DNA of 64,000 nt from Rhynchopus sp. YZ270_cl-10 (GCA_964035575.1 OZ037934.1:744001-808000), one strand, 5' to 3'; positions 49,195 through 59,235 are shown, counted from the first letter of the stretch. Made by a program: numbers and translations. The notes: a model not told the origin generated them from the letters alone.

Positions 49195-49331
49195 TTGATG
49201 TGGGAGGGATAAAGAGACGCCAGCCCCTCCCTTCCCACTATTTTGTGTCCCGTCCTTCTTCCCTGTCCCCCACCACGCCATACACACACAGGAGTTGCGT
49301 CAAAACACAGACATTACAGTGAGAGGTTGAC
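49195..49331 (+). promoter_or_regulatory. Conserved leader/5' processing region of the array genes
   Basis: GGGATAAAGAGA, then a pyrimidine-rich tract (CCCACTATTTTGTGTCCCGT, CCTTCTTCCCTGTCCCCCAC), CACGCCATACACACACAG as likely acceptor, and GAGTTGCG...CATTACAGTGAGAGGTTGAC before the ATG. The same block with a few changes lies before the genes at 50624, 51931 and 53250. Constancy across copies suggests it holds the signals needed for expression. Confidence 0.55.
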
Positions 49332-50405
49332 ATGGACATCACAGGACACTTCGAGTCTGCAAGCTGTGTGATCGAAGTGGACGGGAACGACACGCTTGCA
49401 CAGGTGAAGGGGAAGCTTCTTGCGGAGCTTGGCGTGCCACGTGCTCGGCATGTTGGTGTGCGGATGAGAGGCGGTGGTGACATTGGGGATGAGGACGTGC
49501 GCATCTGTGACACGGCAATCGATGAGGGGTGTGCTGTGGAGCTGTACTACAGATGCAGCATCAGTCCTGGGGTGATCCCACACGTGGATGGTGATTATTC
49601 CCTCACACTCTCCCCGTGTGATAGGTACCTTGCAGTGGTGTGGGATGAGGGTTTGTCTATCTTCGACACGGAAACACATGAGAAGTGGTTTACAGTGTCG
49701 GTAGGCAACATATTCACAGCGTTCTCACCGTGCAGTGAGTGGATCTCCTGCAACAACCTGGAAACGGAGTGCATCGACGTTCGTCGTGTGAAGACAGGTG
49801 CATTGGAGCACTCCTTTGCTTGTTTTGATGTTTCTGCACACCTGAGTGCCACTGCATGGTCTCCCTGTGGGACAATTTTGTTGTCGGGCCCACGGGTGTG
49901 GGACATTGCAACAGGTCGTATTGTGCATGAGTGGCCTAACGTGGGGGACACCGAGGAATACAACGGTGTATTTGGTGTGGCTGGCAACAAGATGGTGACG
50001 CTTGGGATGCGAGTCAGGATCTGGGACTACACGACAGGAAAGGAGGTGCGTGCTCTTGCGTGTCCCAGTCGTCCGAATGATGTGGCGCCGAATCAACGTT
50101 TCGTTGCAGCGTGCTTCAACGACAGTGTGCGTGTCTGGGATATTGAAACAGGTGAATGTGCATTTGAACACGTGACAGGTTCTGATGCCGAATGGGTGGC
50201 TGTCGCACTGTCCAACGACGTTGTTGCTGCCTACGCACAGAAGAGGAGATCTGTGACTCTGTGGTCCATCTCAACAGCAAAGCGGTTGTGGTCCTCTCCC
50301 GAGGTTGATTGTATGTTCGGTCTGGCACTAAGCAGCTGTGGAGGCGTGCTGATGCACGCAGGTGGGGATGGTGTTCATATCATCGACATCTCACACCTGA
50401 CGTGA
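49332..50405 (+). CDS. Ubl + seven-bladed WD-type propeller protein, array copy 1
   Basis: 357 residues, single exon. Residues 1-73 form a ubiquitin-like beta-grasp domain: MDITGHFESASCVIEVDGND then TLAQVKGKLLAELGVPRARH, VGVRMRGGGDIGDEDVRICD, with the usual strand, turn, strand, helix order; no C-terminal GlyGly, so it is not a modifier. Residues 80-357 hold seven propeller blades, seen from the strand pairs LSIFDTETHEKW, CIDVRRVKTGALEHSF, PRVWDIATGRIVHEW, VRIWDYTTGKEVRAL, VRVWDIETGECAFEH, VTLWSISTAKRLW and VHIIDISHLT. Each blade is preceded by an SPC-like turn (LSPCDRYLAVV, FSPCSEWISC, WSPCGTILLS). No catalytic motif. Probably a cytosolic adaptor or binding protein. First of four tandem copies with a period of about 1.3 kb. 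Confidence 0.88.
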   Translation: MDITGHFESASCVIEVDGNDTLAQVKGKLLAELGVPRARHVGVRMRGGGDIGDEDVRICDTAIDEGCAVELYYRCSISPGVIPHVDGDYSLTLSPCDRYLAVVWDEGLSIFDTETHEKWFTVSVGNIFTAFSPCSEWISCNNLETECIDVRRVKTGALEHSFACFDVSAHLSATAWSPCGTILLSGPRVWDIATGRIVHEWPNVGDTEEYNGVFGVAGNKMVTLGMRVRIWDYTTGKEVRALACPSRPNDVAPNQRFVAACFNDSVRVWDIETGECAFEHVTGSDAEWVAVALSNDVVAAYAQKRRSVTLWSISTAKRLWSSPEVDCMFGLALSSCGGVLMHAGGDGVHIIDISHLT

Positions 50406-50623
50406 AGTGGAGCGTTCTTCTATCTTTTGCTCATTGTTGGGTGTATTCGTGCAGCTTTGCTATTCAGGGTTTTGTGTGACATACATTCTTGCGAAAGGGA
50501 TAAAGAGAAGCCAACCCCTCCTTTCCCACCATTTTGTGTCCCGTCCTTCTTCCCTGTCACCTACCACGCCATACACACACAGGAGTTGCACCAAACACAC
50601 AGACATTACAGTGAGAGGTTGAC

Positions 50624-51712
50624 ATGGACATCACAGGACACTTCGAGTCTGCAAGCTGTGTGATCGAAGTGGACGGGAACGACACGCTTGCACAGGTGAA
50701 GGGGAAGCTTCTTGCGGAGCTTGGTGTGCCACGTGCTCGGCATGTTGGTGTGCGGATGAGAGGCGGTGGTGACATTGGGGATGAGGACGTGCGCATCTGT
50801 GACACGGCAATCGATGAGGGGTGTGCTGTGGAGCTGTACTACAGATGCAGCATCAGTCCTGGGGTGATCCCACACGTGGATGATGATTTTTCCCTCACAC
50901 TCTCCCCGTGTGATAGGTACCTTGCAGTGGTGTGGGATGAGGGTGTCTCTGTGTACGACACGGAAACACATGAGAAGTGGTTTACAGTGCGATTGGAAGG
51001 CAACATATTCACAGCGTTCTCACCGTGCAGTGAGTGGATCTCCTGCAACAACCTGGACACGGAGTGCATCGAAGTTCGTCGTGTGAAGACAGGTGCATTG
51101 GAGCACTCCTTTGCTTGTTGTGGTGTTTCTGGATACATGCGTGCCACTGCATGGTCTCCCTGTGGGACAATGTTGTTGTCGGGCCCGCAGGTCTGGGATA
51201 TTGCAACAGGTCATGTTGTGCATGAGTGGACTAACGTGGGGGAAACCGAGGACTGCTACGGTGTATTTGGTGTGGCTGGCAACAACATGGTGACGTTTGG
51301 GGGTGCAATGCAAGTCACGATCTGGGACTACACGACAGGAAAGGAGGTACGTGCTCTTGCTTGTCCCAGTGCTCCGAACTATGTGGCATTGGCGCCGAAT
51401 CAGCGTTTCGTTGCAGCGTGCTTCAACGACAGTGTGCGTGTCTGGGATATTGAAACAGGTGACTCTTTATTTGAACACGTGTCAGGTTCTGATGCCGCAT
51501 GGGTGGCTGTCGCACTGTCCAACGACGTTGTTGCTGCCCACTCACAGAAGAGGAGATCTGTGACTCTGTGGTCCATCTCAACAGCAAAGCAGTTGTGGTC
51601 CTCTCCCGAGGTTGATTGTATGTTCGGTCTGGCACTGAGCAGCTGTGGAGGTGTGCTGATGCACGGACGTGTGGGCAGTGTTCATGTCATCGACATCTCA
51701 CACCTGACGTGA
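50624..51712 (+). CDS. Ubl + seven-bladed WD-type propeller protein, array copy 2
   Basis: 362 residues. The Ubl part is identical in protein sequence to copy 1 through GVIPHVD. The propeller framework is also the same, but short stretches differ, mostly between the end of one blade and the start of the next: WDEGVSVYDT for WDEGLSIFDT, RLEGNIF for SVGNIF, CGVSGYMRAT for FDVSAHLSAT, GETEDCYGV for GDTEEYNGV, GGAMQVTIWD for GMRVRIWD, SAPNYVALAP for SRPNDVAP, GDSLFEHVSG for GECAFEHVTG. Length changes are whole codons. The 218-base spacer before it equals the spacers before copies 3 and 4 apart from a few bases. Confidence 0.88.
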   Translation: MDITGHFESASCVIEVDGNDTLAQVKGKLLAELGVPRARHVGVRMRGGGDIGDEDVRICDTAIDEGCAVELYYRCSISPGVIPHVDDDFSLTLSPCDRYLAVVWDEGVSVYDTETHEKWFTVRLEGNIFTAFSPCSEWISCNNLDTECIEVRRVKTGALEHSFACCGVSGYMRATAWSPCGTMLLSGPQVWDIATGHVVHEWTNVGETEDCYGVFGVAGNNMVTFGGAMQVTIWDYTTGKEVRALACPSAPNYVALAPNQRFVAACFNDSVRVWDIETGDSLFEHVSGSDAAWVAVALSNDVVAAHSQKRRSVTLWSISTAKQLWSSPEVDCMFGLALSSCGGVLMHGRVGSVHVIDISHLT

Positions 51713-51930
51713 AGTGGAGCGTTCTTCTCTCTTTTGCTCATTGTTGGGTGTATTCGTGCAGCTTTGCTATTCAGGGTTTTGTGTGGCATACATTCTTGCG
51801 AAAGGGATAAAGAGAAGCCAGCCCCTCCTTTCCCACCATTTTGTGCCCCGTCCTTCTTCCCTGTCCCCCACCACGCCATACACACACAGGAGTTGCGCCA
51901 AAAACACAGACATTACAGTGAGAGGTTGAC

Positions 51931-53031
51931 ATGGACATCACAGGACACTTCGAGTCTGCAAGCTGTGTGATCGAAGTGGACGGGAACGACACGCTTGCAC
52001 AGGTGAAGGGGAAGCTTCTGGCGGAGCTTGGTGTGCCACGTGCTCGGCATGTTGGTGTGCGGATGAGAGGCGGTGGCGACATTGGGGACGAGGACGTGCG
52101 CATCTGTGACACGGCAATCGATGAGGGGTGTGCTGTGGAGCTGTACTACAGATGCAGCATCAGTCCTGGGGTGATCCCACACGTGAATGAGCCGTTCTCC
52201 CTCACACTCTCCCCGTGTGATAGGTACCTTGCTGCGGTGTGGCAGAAGGATGTGTCTGTGTACGATACGGAAACACATGAGAAGTGGTGCACCTTCCGAT
52301 TGGAAGGCAACATATTCACAGCGTTCTCACCGTGCAGTGAGTGGATCTCCTGCAACAACCGCGACACGGAGTGCATTGAAGTTCGTCATGTGAGGACAGG
52401 TGCATTGGAGCACTCCTTTGCTTGTGGTGCTGGTTCTGTGAGTAAGCGTCTCATGCGTGTCACTGCATGGTCTCCCTGTGGGACAATGCTGTTGTCGGGC
52501 CCACGGGTGTGGGACATTGCAACAGGTCGTGTTGTGCATGAGTGGCCTAACGTGGGGGACAGCTTTAAGAATTGCTACGGTGTATTTGGTGTGGCTGGCA
52601 ACAAGATGGTGACGTTTGGGGGAACAATGCGAATCACGATCTGGAACTACAGGACAGGAAAGGAGGTGCGTGCTCTTGTGGGTACCCGTTGTCCGCATAT
52701 TGTGGCATTGGCGCCGAACCAGCGTTTCGTTGCAGCGTGCTTCAGAGACAGTGTGCGTGTCTGGGATATTGAAACAGGTGAATGTGTATTTGAACACGTG
52801 TCAGGTTCTGATGCCGCATGGGTGGCTGTCGCAGTGTCTAACGACGTTGTTGCTGCCTACGCACAGAAGAGGAGATCTGTGACTCTGTGGTCCATCTCAA
52901 CAGCAAAGCGGTTGTGGTCCTCTCCCCAGAATACTTGTACGTCAGGTCTGGCACTGAGCAGCTGTGGAGGTGTGCTGATGCACGCAGGTGGGGATGGTGT
53001 TCATATCATCGACATCTCACACCTGACGTGA
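51931..53031 (+). CDS. Ubl + seven-bladed WD-type propeller protein, array copy 3
   Basis: 366 residues. Ubl part unchanged. Variable loops have their own version: VNEPFSLTLS, VWQKDVSVYDT, EKWCTFRLEG, CGAGSVSKRLMRVT (four residues longer than copy 1), GDSFKNCYGV, GGTMRITIWNYRTG, VGTRCPHIVAL and SPQNTCTSGLA. The last 30 residues (SSCGGVLMHAGGDGVHIIDI then SHLT) return to exact identity with copy 1 but differ from copy 2 (MHGRVGSVHVIDI). This patchwork points to exchange between copies. Confidence 0.88.
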   Translation: MDITGHFESASCVIEVDGNDTLAQVKGKLLAELGVPRARHVGVRMRGGGDIGDEDVRICDTAIDEGCAVELYYRCSISPGVIPHVNEPFSLTLSPCDRYLAAVWQKDVSVYDTETHEKWCTFRLEGNIFTAFSPCSEWISCNNRDTECIEVRHVRTGALEHSFACGAGSVSKRLMRVTAWSPCGTMLLSGPRVWDIATGRVVHEWPNVGDSFKNCYGVFGVAGNKMVTFGGTMRITIWNYRTGKEVRALVGTRCPHIVALAPNQRFVAACFRDSVRVWDIETGECVFEHVSGSDAAWVAVAVSNDVVAAYAQKRRSVTLWSISTAKRLWSSPQNTCTSGLALSSCGGVLMHAGGDGVHIIDISHLT

Positions 53032-53249
53032 AGTGGAGCGTTCTTCTATCTTTTGCTCATTGTTGGGTGTATTCGTGCAGCTTTGCTATTCAGGGTTTTG
53101 TGTGACATACATTCTTGCGAAAGGGATAAAGAGAAGCCAGCCCCTCCTTTCCCACCATTTTGTGCCCCGTCCTTCTTCCCTGTCCCCCACCACGCCATAC
53201 ACACACAGGAGTTGCGCCAAAAACACAGACATTACAGTGAGAGGTTGAC

Positions 53250-54350
53250 ATGGACATCACAGGACACTTCGAGTCTGCAAGCTGTGTGATCGAAGTGGAC
53301 GGGAACGACACGCTTGCACAGGTGAAGGGGAAGCTTCTTGCGGAGCTTGATGTGCCACGTGCTCGGCATGTTGGTGTGCGGATGAGAGGCGGTGGTGACA
53401 TTGGGGACGAGGACGTGCGCATCTGTGACACGGCACTCCATGAGGGGTGTGCTGTGGAGCTGTATTTGCGTGCTGCCAACATCACCTACGGGGTGCTTCA
53501 AGCTTCGGAGGACACTTTTGCGCTTGCGCTCTCTCCGTGTGATAGGTACCTTGCAGCGACGGGGCGCGCGGAGGGCTTGGCCGTGTCTATCTTAGACACG
53601 GAAACACATGAGTGTTTGTGCCGCTTCGATTGTCTCACTTCTTGTGAGCTGGCGTTCTCTCCGTGCAGTGAGTGGATCTCCTGTGTCAGCTGTGACACAC
53701 AGTGTGCTGAAGTTCGTCGTGTGAAGACAGGTGCATTGGAGCACTCCTTTGGAGATGAACGTAGCGAGAGGTGGGGCACTGCATGGTCACCCTGTGGAAC
53801 AAAGCTGTTGTCGTGCTGCAGCAAGGGTTTGCAGGTGTGGGACATTGTAACAGGTCGTGTTGTGCATGAATGGGAACATATTGTGCAGTGCTTGTACGTC
53901 ATGCTTGTGGCAGGCGACAGGGTGGCGATGTTTGGCAACAACAGCAAAGACGTCACCCTCTGGGACTACACGACAGGGGTGGAGGTGCTTGTTCTTACAT
54001 GCCCTTCTGATGTTCATTATGTGGCACTGACACCAAACCAGCGTTTCGTTGCAGCGTGTTGCACCAACTGTGTGCGTGTATGGAACATCGAAACAGGCGA
54101 ATGTATATTTGAACACGAAGACGTCTCAACACATGAGTGGCTTGATGTTGCTGTGTCGAACGACGTTGTTGCTGCCTACGCATCCACTAGATGGACTACG
54201 TCGTGCATGTGGTCCATTTCAACAGGGGAGAAACTGTTTCTTCGTGAATTTAATAACAAAGATTGTGGTCTTGCCATCAGCAGCTGTGGTAGTGCACTGA
54301 TGTACGGCAGTGAAGGTGTTGAGATTGTTGACATCTCACACCTGTCTTGA
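53250..54350 (+). CDS. Ubl + seven-bladed WD-type propeller protein, array copy 4 (diverged propeller)
   Basis: 366 residues. The first 71 residues differ from the others at only three sites (ELDVPRA, DTALHEG). From residue 72 the sequence changes sharply: LRAANITYGVLQASEDTFAL, GRAEGLAVSILDTETHECLC, FGDERSERWGTAWSPCGTKL, LQVWDIVTGRVVHEWEHIVQ, KDVTLWDYTTGVEVLVLTCP, MWSISTGEKLFLREFNN, VEIVDISHLS. All seven blades are kept. The sharp border between a shared Ubl/leader and a diverged propeller suggests that recombination has copied the 5' end across the array while the propeller went its own way. The downstream flank (54351 on) no longer matches the array spacer. Confidence 0.88.
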   Translation: MDITGHFESASCVIEVDGNDTLAQVKGKLLAELDVPRARHVGVRMRGGGDIGDEDVRICDTALHEGCAVELYLRAANITYGVLQASEDTFALALSPCDRYLAATGRAEGLAVSILDTETHECLCRFDCLTSCELAFSPCSEWISCVSCDTQCAEVRRVKTGALEHSFGDERSERWGTAWSPCGTKLLSCCSKGLQVWDIVTGRVVHEWEHIVQCLYVMLVAGDRVAMFGNNSKDVTLWDYTTGVEVLVLTCPSDVHYVALTPNQRFVAACCTNCVRVWNIETGECIFEHEDVSTHEWLDVAVSNDVVAAYASTRWTTSCMWSISTGEKLFLREFNNKDCGLAISSCGSALMYGSEGVEIVDISHLS

Positions 54351-55024
54351 ATCCATCTAATTTTGCTTCCCTTTCCTGCTCCTTGCCTGGGTAACTCCAC
54401 AGGAAAGATACGCAAAGAATAGATGCACAGGTCTCTCGTTGTGGGAGTGGGTTGGCAATGGAGACCGCGCCGTTCCGGTAGGAGGACCTCTAACTGTGGA
54501 GGAGTGAGCTCTCTTTGTTTTTTCACTCATGACAACACTTCCTTCGCAACCACCCCACTTCTACCTGCCCTCCCCACACCTGTCCCGTACTACTCCATAG
54601 CAGACCCTCTATGACCCACACGACGGTGAAGTAGATGACTTGACTTGTGGGTATTTTTTTACTTGTGGTTTCACCATTGGGCTCACAACTCAAGTCGTTG
54701 AGAGTCAGACCAGCCTATTGCATACGGGAGAGCTGCCGCATCCAGGGGGTGAGATGTGCTGCCTGTTAATGACTTCTCGAGTCTGCATTGCACTTCGCGG
54801 TATCCCGAAGGGAAGACGCCCTTCAGAAGCCATGTAGAGAATGCTGCCCCATACCCACCCTCTACACTGTCCGCGTAGATCCCTCCCCCACTACTCACGG
54901 TCCCACTCATTTTGCCCTCGACTAAGATACATTTTAGCACGTTTCGACTACTCTTTACTCACCGTCTATCCAGCACCCCCCCTCACCCCCCTTCCAGAGA
55001 AAACACACAACAGCAGCCAACAAT
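54351..55024. other. Spacer after the Ubl-WD array
   Basis: Holds a one-sided CACGACGG element. From 54700 to 54960 nothing else is recognisable. The pyrimidine-rich run CCCCCCCTCACCCCCCTTCC then AG (54996-54997) is the likely acceptor for the transporter mRNA. Confidence 0.55.
54619..54690. mobile_element. CACGACGG-family MITE, copy with decayed right end
   Basis: CACGACGGTGAAGTAGATGA then CTTGACTTGTGG matches the left 30 bases of the 2658 copy (CACGACGGTGAAGTAAATGA, CTTGACTTGTAG). The right end is only TTTCACCATTGGGCTCAC. Confidence 0.6.
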
Positions 55025-57496
55025 ATGGTGCAGTTCGCCATCCCAGGGATGGCTGAGCATTTGATGGGGACGGTGGTGGACGGAGGCGAGGACTGCCGCC
55101 CGCAAGCTGCGGGGAACCAGGTGGAGGTGACGGGCGTGAAGCACCACACCCACATCAACGACATCCGCGCCTTCTTCCACGACACGGGGGACATTCTTAA
55201 CATCTCTGAGCACGGCGACTCTGTACAGAGATTCATCCAGATCACCTTCTCAGATCATGAGGGCGCCGCCAACGCATTGATGATGGACGGCGAGGCCATG
55301 GACGGACAGGAGCTGGGAGTGTCCGCCATCGAGCGCAAGACATCCCTCCTTCAGGGCCGCACCATGGCCATGTGCTCGTCGGTGCTGAACCTTCTCAACG
55401 CGATTGTCGGTGCCGGCACCCTCGGTCTTGCGTACATCATGCGCGGCTCCGGTGTTATTCTGTTCCTCATCCTCCTCTTCCTGATGGTCATCGTGATAGA
55501 CTACTCCCTCCAGCTTCTTCTTGCCGCAGCATACACAACACGCACCAAGGGGGAGATGCTCAGCTACGAACGACTAGGTGCGTTAGCCTGGGGAGAGCGG
55601 GGGCGTATCCTCGTGAGTGCAATGATTTTGATCCAGAACACCGGGGCCATGGTCACGTACTTCAAGGTCTTCAAGGATGTGATGCCCTCGATCATGGAGC
55701 TGGTCGTGTCGAACCCAGACTCGCTGATGAGAAACGGCGACTTCCTCACATCCATAGCGGCGTCGGTGGTGTTCCTCCCTGCGTGCAGTTCGAAGATCGG
55801 ATACCTTGCCTACGTAGGTATGTACTGGAAGGGTGGTTTTTTTTTAGATGTAAACCGCGAAATGGATGTGGACTGCATGGTGTGGGTGTCCACCGCCGGT
55901 ACAGCCGGTCAAGGTACACTGTTCACGAGAGGGCTCTTGTATTTCAACTCTACCTTTTTTTGTACGAGTATGCAATACGTCTGGAAATGAAAAGACGCGT
56001 TCTTCATGAGTCTTACAGTTTTTCCCCTTTGGATGGATGCGATCAACAAACAACAAACAACGAATAAATAAAGAAGTTTAGTTTTTTTTGGGAATGTCCG
56101 TAGGTTTACCCATGTGTGAGGGTTTTTTGCTTCTCTTTGCATTATCTCTTCGCAGGCTTCGTTGCAATCTTTTTGACGGTGTTTTTTGTGACCTTCGTGA
56201 CAGTGAAGTCGCAGACGCTGAGTGAGGAGGAGACGTGCTCGAACCTCTCGGGCTCCGGCTCCGGGAGCGACAGCATCATGTCCTTCGCCGGCGAGACGGC
56301 GGACTACGCAGACTGCTCGCTGAAGATGTTTGCCCCGAGTGTGCAGACGTTCCTGGCGCTGCCGACCATCAGCTTCTCCTTCGTCTGCCACACCTCCGTG
56401 CTGCCAGTCTTCCACGAGTTGCAGGAGGCAGATGAGATGGGCAGGTCGAGGAGGTCCCATAAGCGTATCATGAAGGCTGTGCACGTCTCGCTCCTGATTG
56501 CGCTTGTGCTCTATTCGGTAGGTGCGTTCTTTGGGTACTACACCTTCAGGGAGAAGACGAACCAGGTATGGAAAAAAAAAAAACGCTGTCATCGCAATGG
56601 CATGGTGCCACTCAGGAATTACGTAGAAGTGTTTAGAGTGGAGTGCATCCTCGGGTGACACTAATATAACAAAAACCCCTTCTTACCGAGAGCCCTGATC
56701 TTGACGCATTCAGCATTACACCCCACTCAAAAAAAAAAAAAAAACGCTATTTTGTGTGTCTGAGTGTGGGGATGCGTTCAAGAATTAAACTCTTCCCCCC
56801 AAACCCCCTCTCTAGTTTTTATTTCCTTTATCCAAACGTCGAGGGGTGCTAACATAACATCACATCACATTTTTACAACAGGACCTGCTGAAGAACTACA
56901 GTGACGTCACATCTGACAAGAACAACCCGCTCTCCATCGCCGTGCGTCTTGCCTTCATGGGCGCAGTGGTCTCAAGCATCCCTCTGCTCATCTTCCCATA
57001 CCGGAGGTCGCTCGACAACCTGGCAGAGGCGTACCAGCGCCTCAACAATGTCGAAGTGACACCCGAACGCGAGGGCTTTGCCTTCTGGTGGCGCCACGTG
57101 GTGCGCACCGGGGTGATCATTGGTGTCATGCTGACGGGTGCTCTGTTTGTCCCTCATATTACGACGGTGTTTAGTGCGGTAGGCGCGACCTCGAGTGTGG
57201 CGCTTGTGTTCCTTCTCCCTTCCGCGCTGTACATCAAGCTCTGTCTCAGCGATGAGAACCTCGCACTCATCAAGAAGAAGGGCTCCGTCCTGCTGCGTGA
57301 GACCGGGCGTCTCACGAAGGGCGCGCTCCTCACCACGCAGGCTGAGGACATGGAGTACGGAACCGCGGATGACCATGAGTACGACAGCACGCCCCCTCCT
57401 CTAGCAGTGACAGGGCCGAAAGCGGTGTTCATCCTTGGGGTTGTCATCTTCTTTGTGTCCTGGGCGGGTCTCATCTACCTATGGGTGCATGGGTAA
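55025..57496 (+). CDS. RRM domain fused to SLC38/AAAP-type amino acid transporter, 3 exons
   Basis: Exons 55025-55817, 56156-56565 and 56882-57496 join in frame (phases 1 and 0) to 605 residues. Residues 32-105 look like a complete RRM: RNP2-like strand QVEVTGV, helix HINDIRAFFHDTGDILNISE, RNP1-like RFIQITFSD, helix HEGAANALMMDG and closing strand ELGVSAI. From residue 113 the protein is a SLC38-like amino acid transporter: SSVLNLLNAIVGAGTLGLAY, the LIQNTGAMVTYFKV segment, LALPTISFSFVCHTSVLPVF then HELQ, FFGYYTFREKTNQDLL and FPYRRSLDNL. About eleven hydrophobic segments. Family members carry small neutral amino acids with sodium or protons across plasma or lysosomal membranes. RRM and TM1 are in the same exon with no stop or splice motif between them. 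Intron 1 carries element B. Confidence 0.88.
55853..55962 (+). repeat. Element B in intron 1 of the transporter gene
   Basis: AACCGCGAAATGGATGTGGA, CTGCATGGTGTGGGTGTCCA, CCGCCGGTACAGCCGGTCAA, GGTACACTGTTCACGAGAGG, GCTCTTGTATTTCAACTCTA then CC and T-run. The two copies of CGGT/CCGGT around the centre are kept. Confidence 0.85.
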
Positions 57497-57514
57497 AAAA
57501 ACAAAACAAAACAC

Positions 57515-57575
57515 AGTGGAGATTGCACAACTGTGGCAACACAACCGAGGCAACTACACTACAACAATTTATCAA
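57515..57575 (+). repeat. Element K, copy next to the transporter stop
   Basis: GTGGAGATTGCACAACTGTG, GCAACACAACCGAGGCAACT, ACACTACAACAATTTATCAA. The same words in the same order form the start of the small ORF at 59767. Confidence 0.75.
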
Positions 57576-57821
57576 AAAAAAAGTCGCATGGTGGCCATCT
57601 AGAGGGGGGGTGGCTGACCATTGTCACATTATCAAAAAAATAAAATAACGTTTTGAGGGGAGTGCCAGTGGGGTGGGGGGAGGGGAAAAAGCGAGGTTTC
57701 GTTCTCATGGTATTGTTTCTGGGGAAATATATTTAGATACCAAGCATTTGACAAGAGAGGAAATAGAATCGACGGATGGTGTGGCGCTTGTAAATCGGGG
57801 GGGGGTTTTTTTTTTCATTCA

Positions 57822-58482
57822 GGGCAGGCCCTTAGGGTGGTACTTTTTGCTGGTCAGCGGACCAGCAACCCTAGGTATTGCTGGTCCGGGTCTAAAAAAA
57901 AATAATAACAATAGATTTTTTTTTGAGATTTTTTTTTTGAGAATCCCACCAGAACAGTCGGGTGTGTCACAGATGCAGAGACCCTGGGGGCTCAAGGGTA
58001 CACCGTGGGAGACCAGAACGCGACTCAATTGGTCAAACGCCGAAGGAAAAGGAAGCATGCAGCATGGCGAAATAAAAAAAAGTAGCGTACCGTGCGCCTG
58101 CGGCGCAATCTTGCCAGCCCACCTTCCTATGACATAGTTTGACAGTTAAAATGTGCCATTTTAAGGGAATTTTTTTGAAATGTTGCGTACCGTGGCTTCG
58201 CCTGGAACCTTTGGGTGCCATGACTGCCGCTTCTTTTATAGATGTACTGAGGTTACTGATAAGAAGGCTGACACCCACTACGGCTTGTGGTTCACCCTCC
58301 CCACCCGCCTTTCACGATTTTGTGCATCAGAGGGGAGAAAGCGCGTCACCTCCCTGCAGTGGCAGGGAGTCTTTTTTTACCACTGTGTGCTTTTCACCTG
58401 TTTTTTGCATTGACCAGCAAACCGGGTTTGGACCAGCAGTTGGCGGCTACCCCCCTGACCACCCTAAGGCCCTGATTCAGGG
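57822..58482. mobile_element. 661-bp TIR element carrying a D repeat
   Basis: Left end CAGGGCAGGCCCTTAGGGTG then GT; right end ACCACCCTAAGGCCCTGATT then CAGG. About 20 paired bases with a gap. Subterminal GCTGGTCAGCGGACCAGCAA and GGTTTGGACCAGCAG words repeat. Inside, 57957-58375 is element D (GTGTGTCACAGATGCAGAGA ... CTGACACCCACTACGGCTTG), near-identical in order to 36588-37110. Non-coding. Confidence 0.75.
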
Positions 58483-58681
58483 TTGCCATAAAACAAAAAG
58501 GTTATTTTCTTTAGATGTGCGTACCCACGAGAGGCACATTCATCTTTCTTTGTTCTTTTTTATTCACTTTTGTTGTATCCTGAAGTCAGATTCTATTCTT
58601 GTTGGGTTCTGAGAGAGAGAGAGAGAGAAGCTTGTTGCTTTGTTGTGTTTTTATTTTTTTTTATTTTTGTGCTTTTCAAAA

Positions 58682-58724
58682 AAGGTGTACCGAGCACAGA
58701 GGCTGAGGTTCATCTCAAACTTTT
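58682..58724 (+). repeat. Element A, diverged
   Basis: AAGGTGTACCGAGC, ACAGAG, GCTGAGGTTCATCTCAAACT, TTTC then a long T-run. The inner stem is weakened (CGAGC with GCTGAG). Confidence 0.55.
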
Positions 58725-59235
58725 CTGTTTTTTTTTTTTTTTGTTTATTTCTTCAATTTTTTTCTTTTTGAGAAAGTTTTTGATCCCCTAACCCACAGTT
58801 GGTCGTGAATCAGTCGTTGGTGGGATATCAAGAAGTGAACCCTAAGGGGTAGGGCATGTTGTTAGGGTGTTTTGTTCAAAAAGAAAAGAGAATTTGTGAA
58901 GTCCTTTGTCTGAATGACTGCTCAGCCAGACCAAACAGATCATCAAAAAAGAAAGGGGTGGGTGGGAAATGACATTTTTTTTACAATCTCTTCCTCTCTC
59001 TTCCTTACCTGTATTTTTGTGTGTGTTGTTTTTGTGGGTGTTGATAACAGATTTAGACTTGGGAACGCCTGAACGGACTATCGCCCACTTTTTGTGTGTT
59101 GTGTTTTGATAACTAATAGGGGGGCAATTCTTGCGCAGAATATGGCCCCAATTTGTGTGTGTGTGTGTGTGTGTGCGATTTTGTTGATTGTATTAGTGTA
59201 GACCCAACTACGATTTCTATTATAATTTCTTCCCC

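Larger units (their letters stand above)
48463..49331. other. Spacer between the J-protein gene and the Ubl-WD array
   Basis: Starts with a composite G-A repeat, then unremarkable sequence (48825-49190), then the leader shared by all array genes (49195-49331). Confidence 0.6.
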
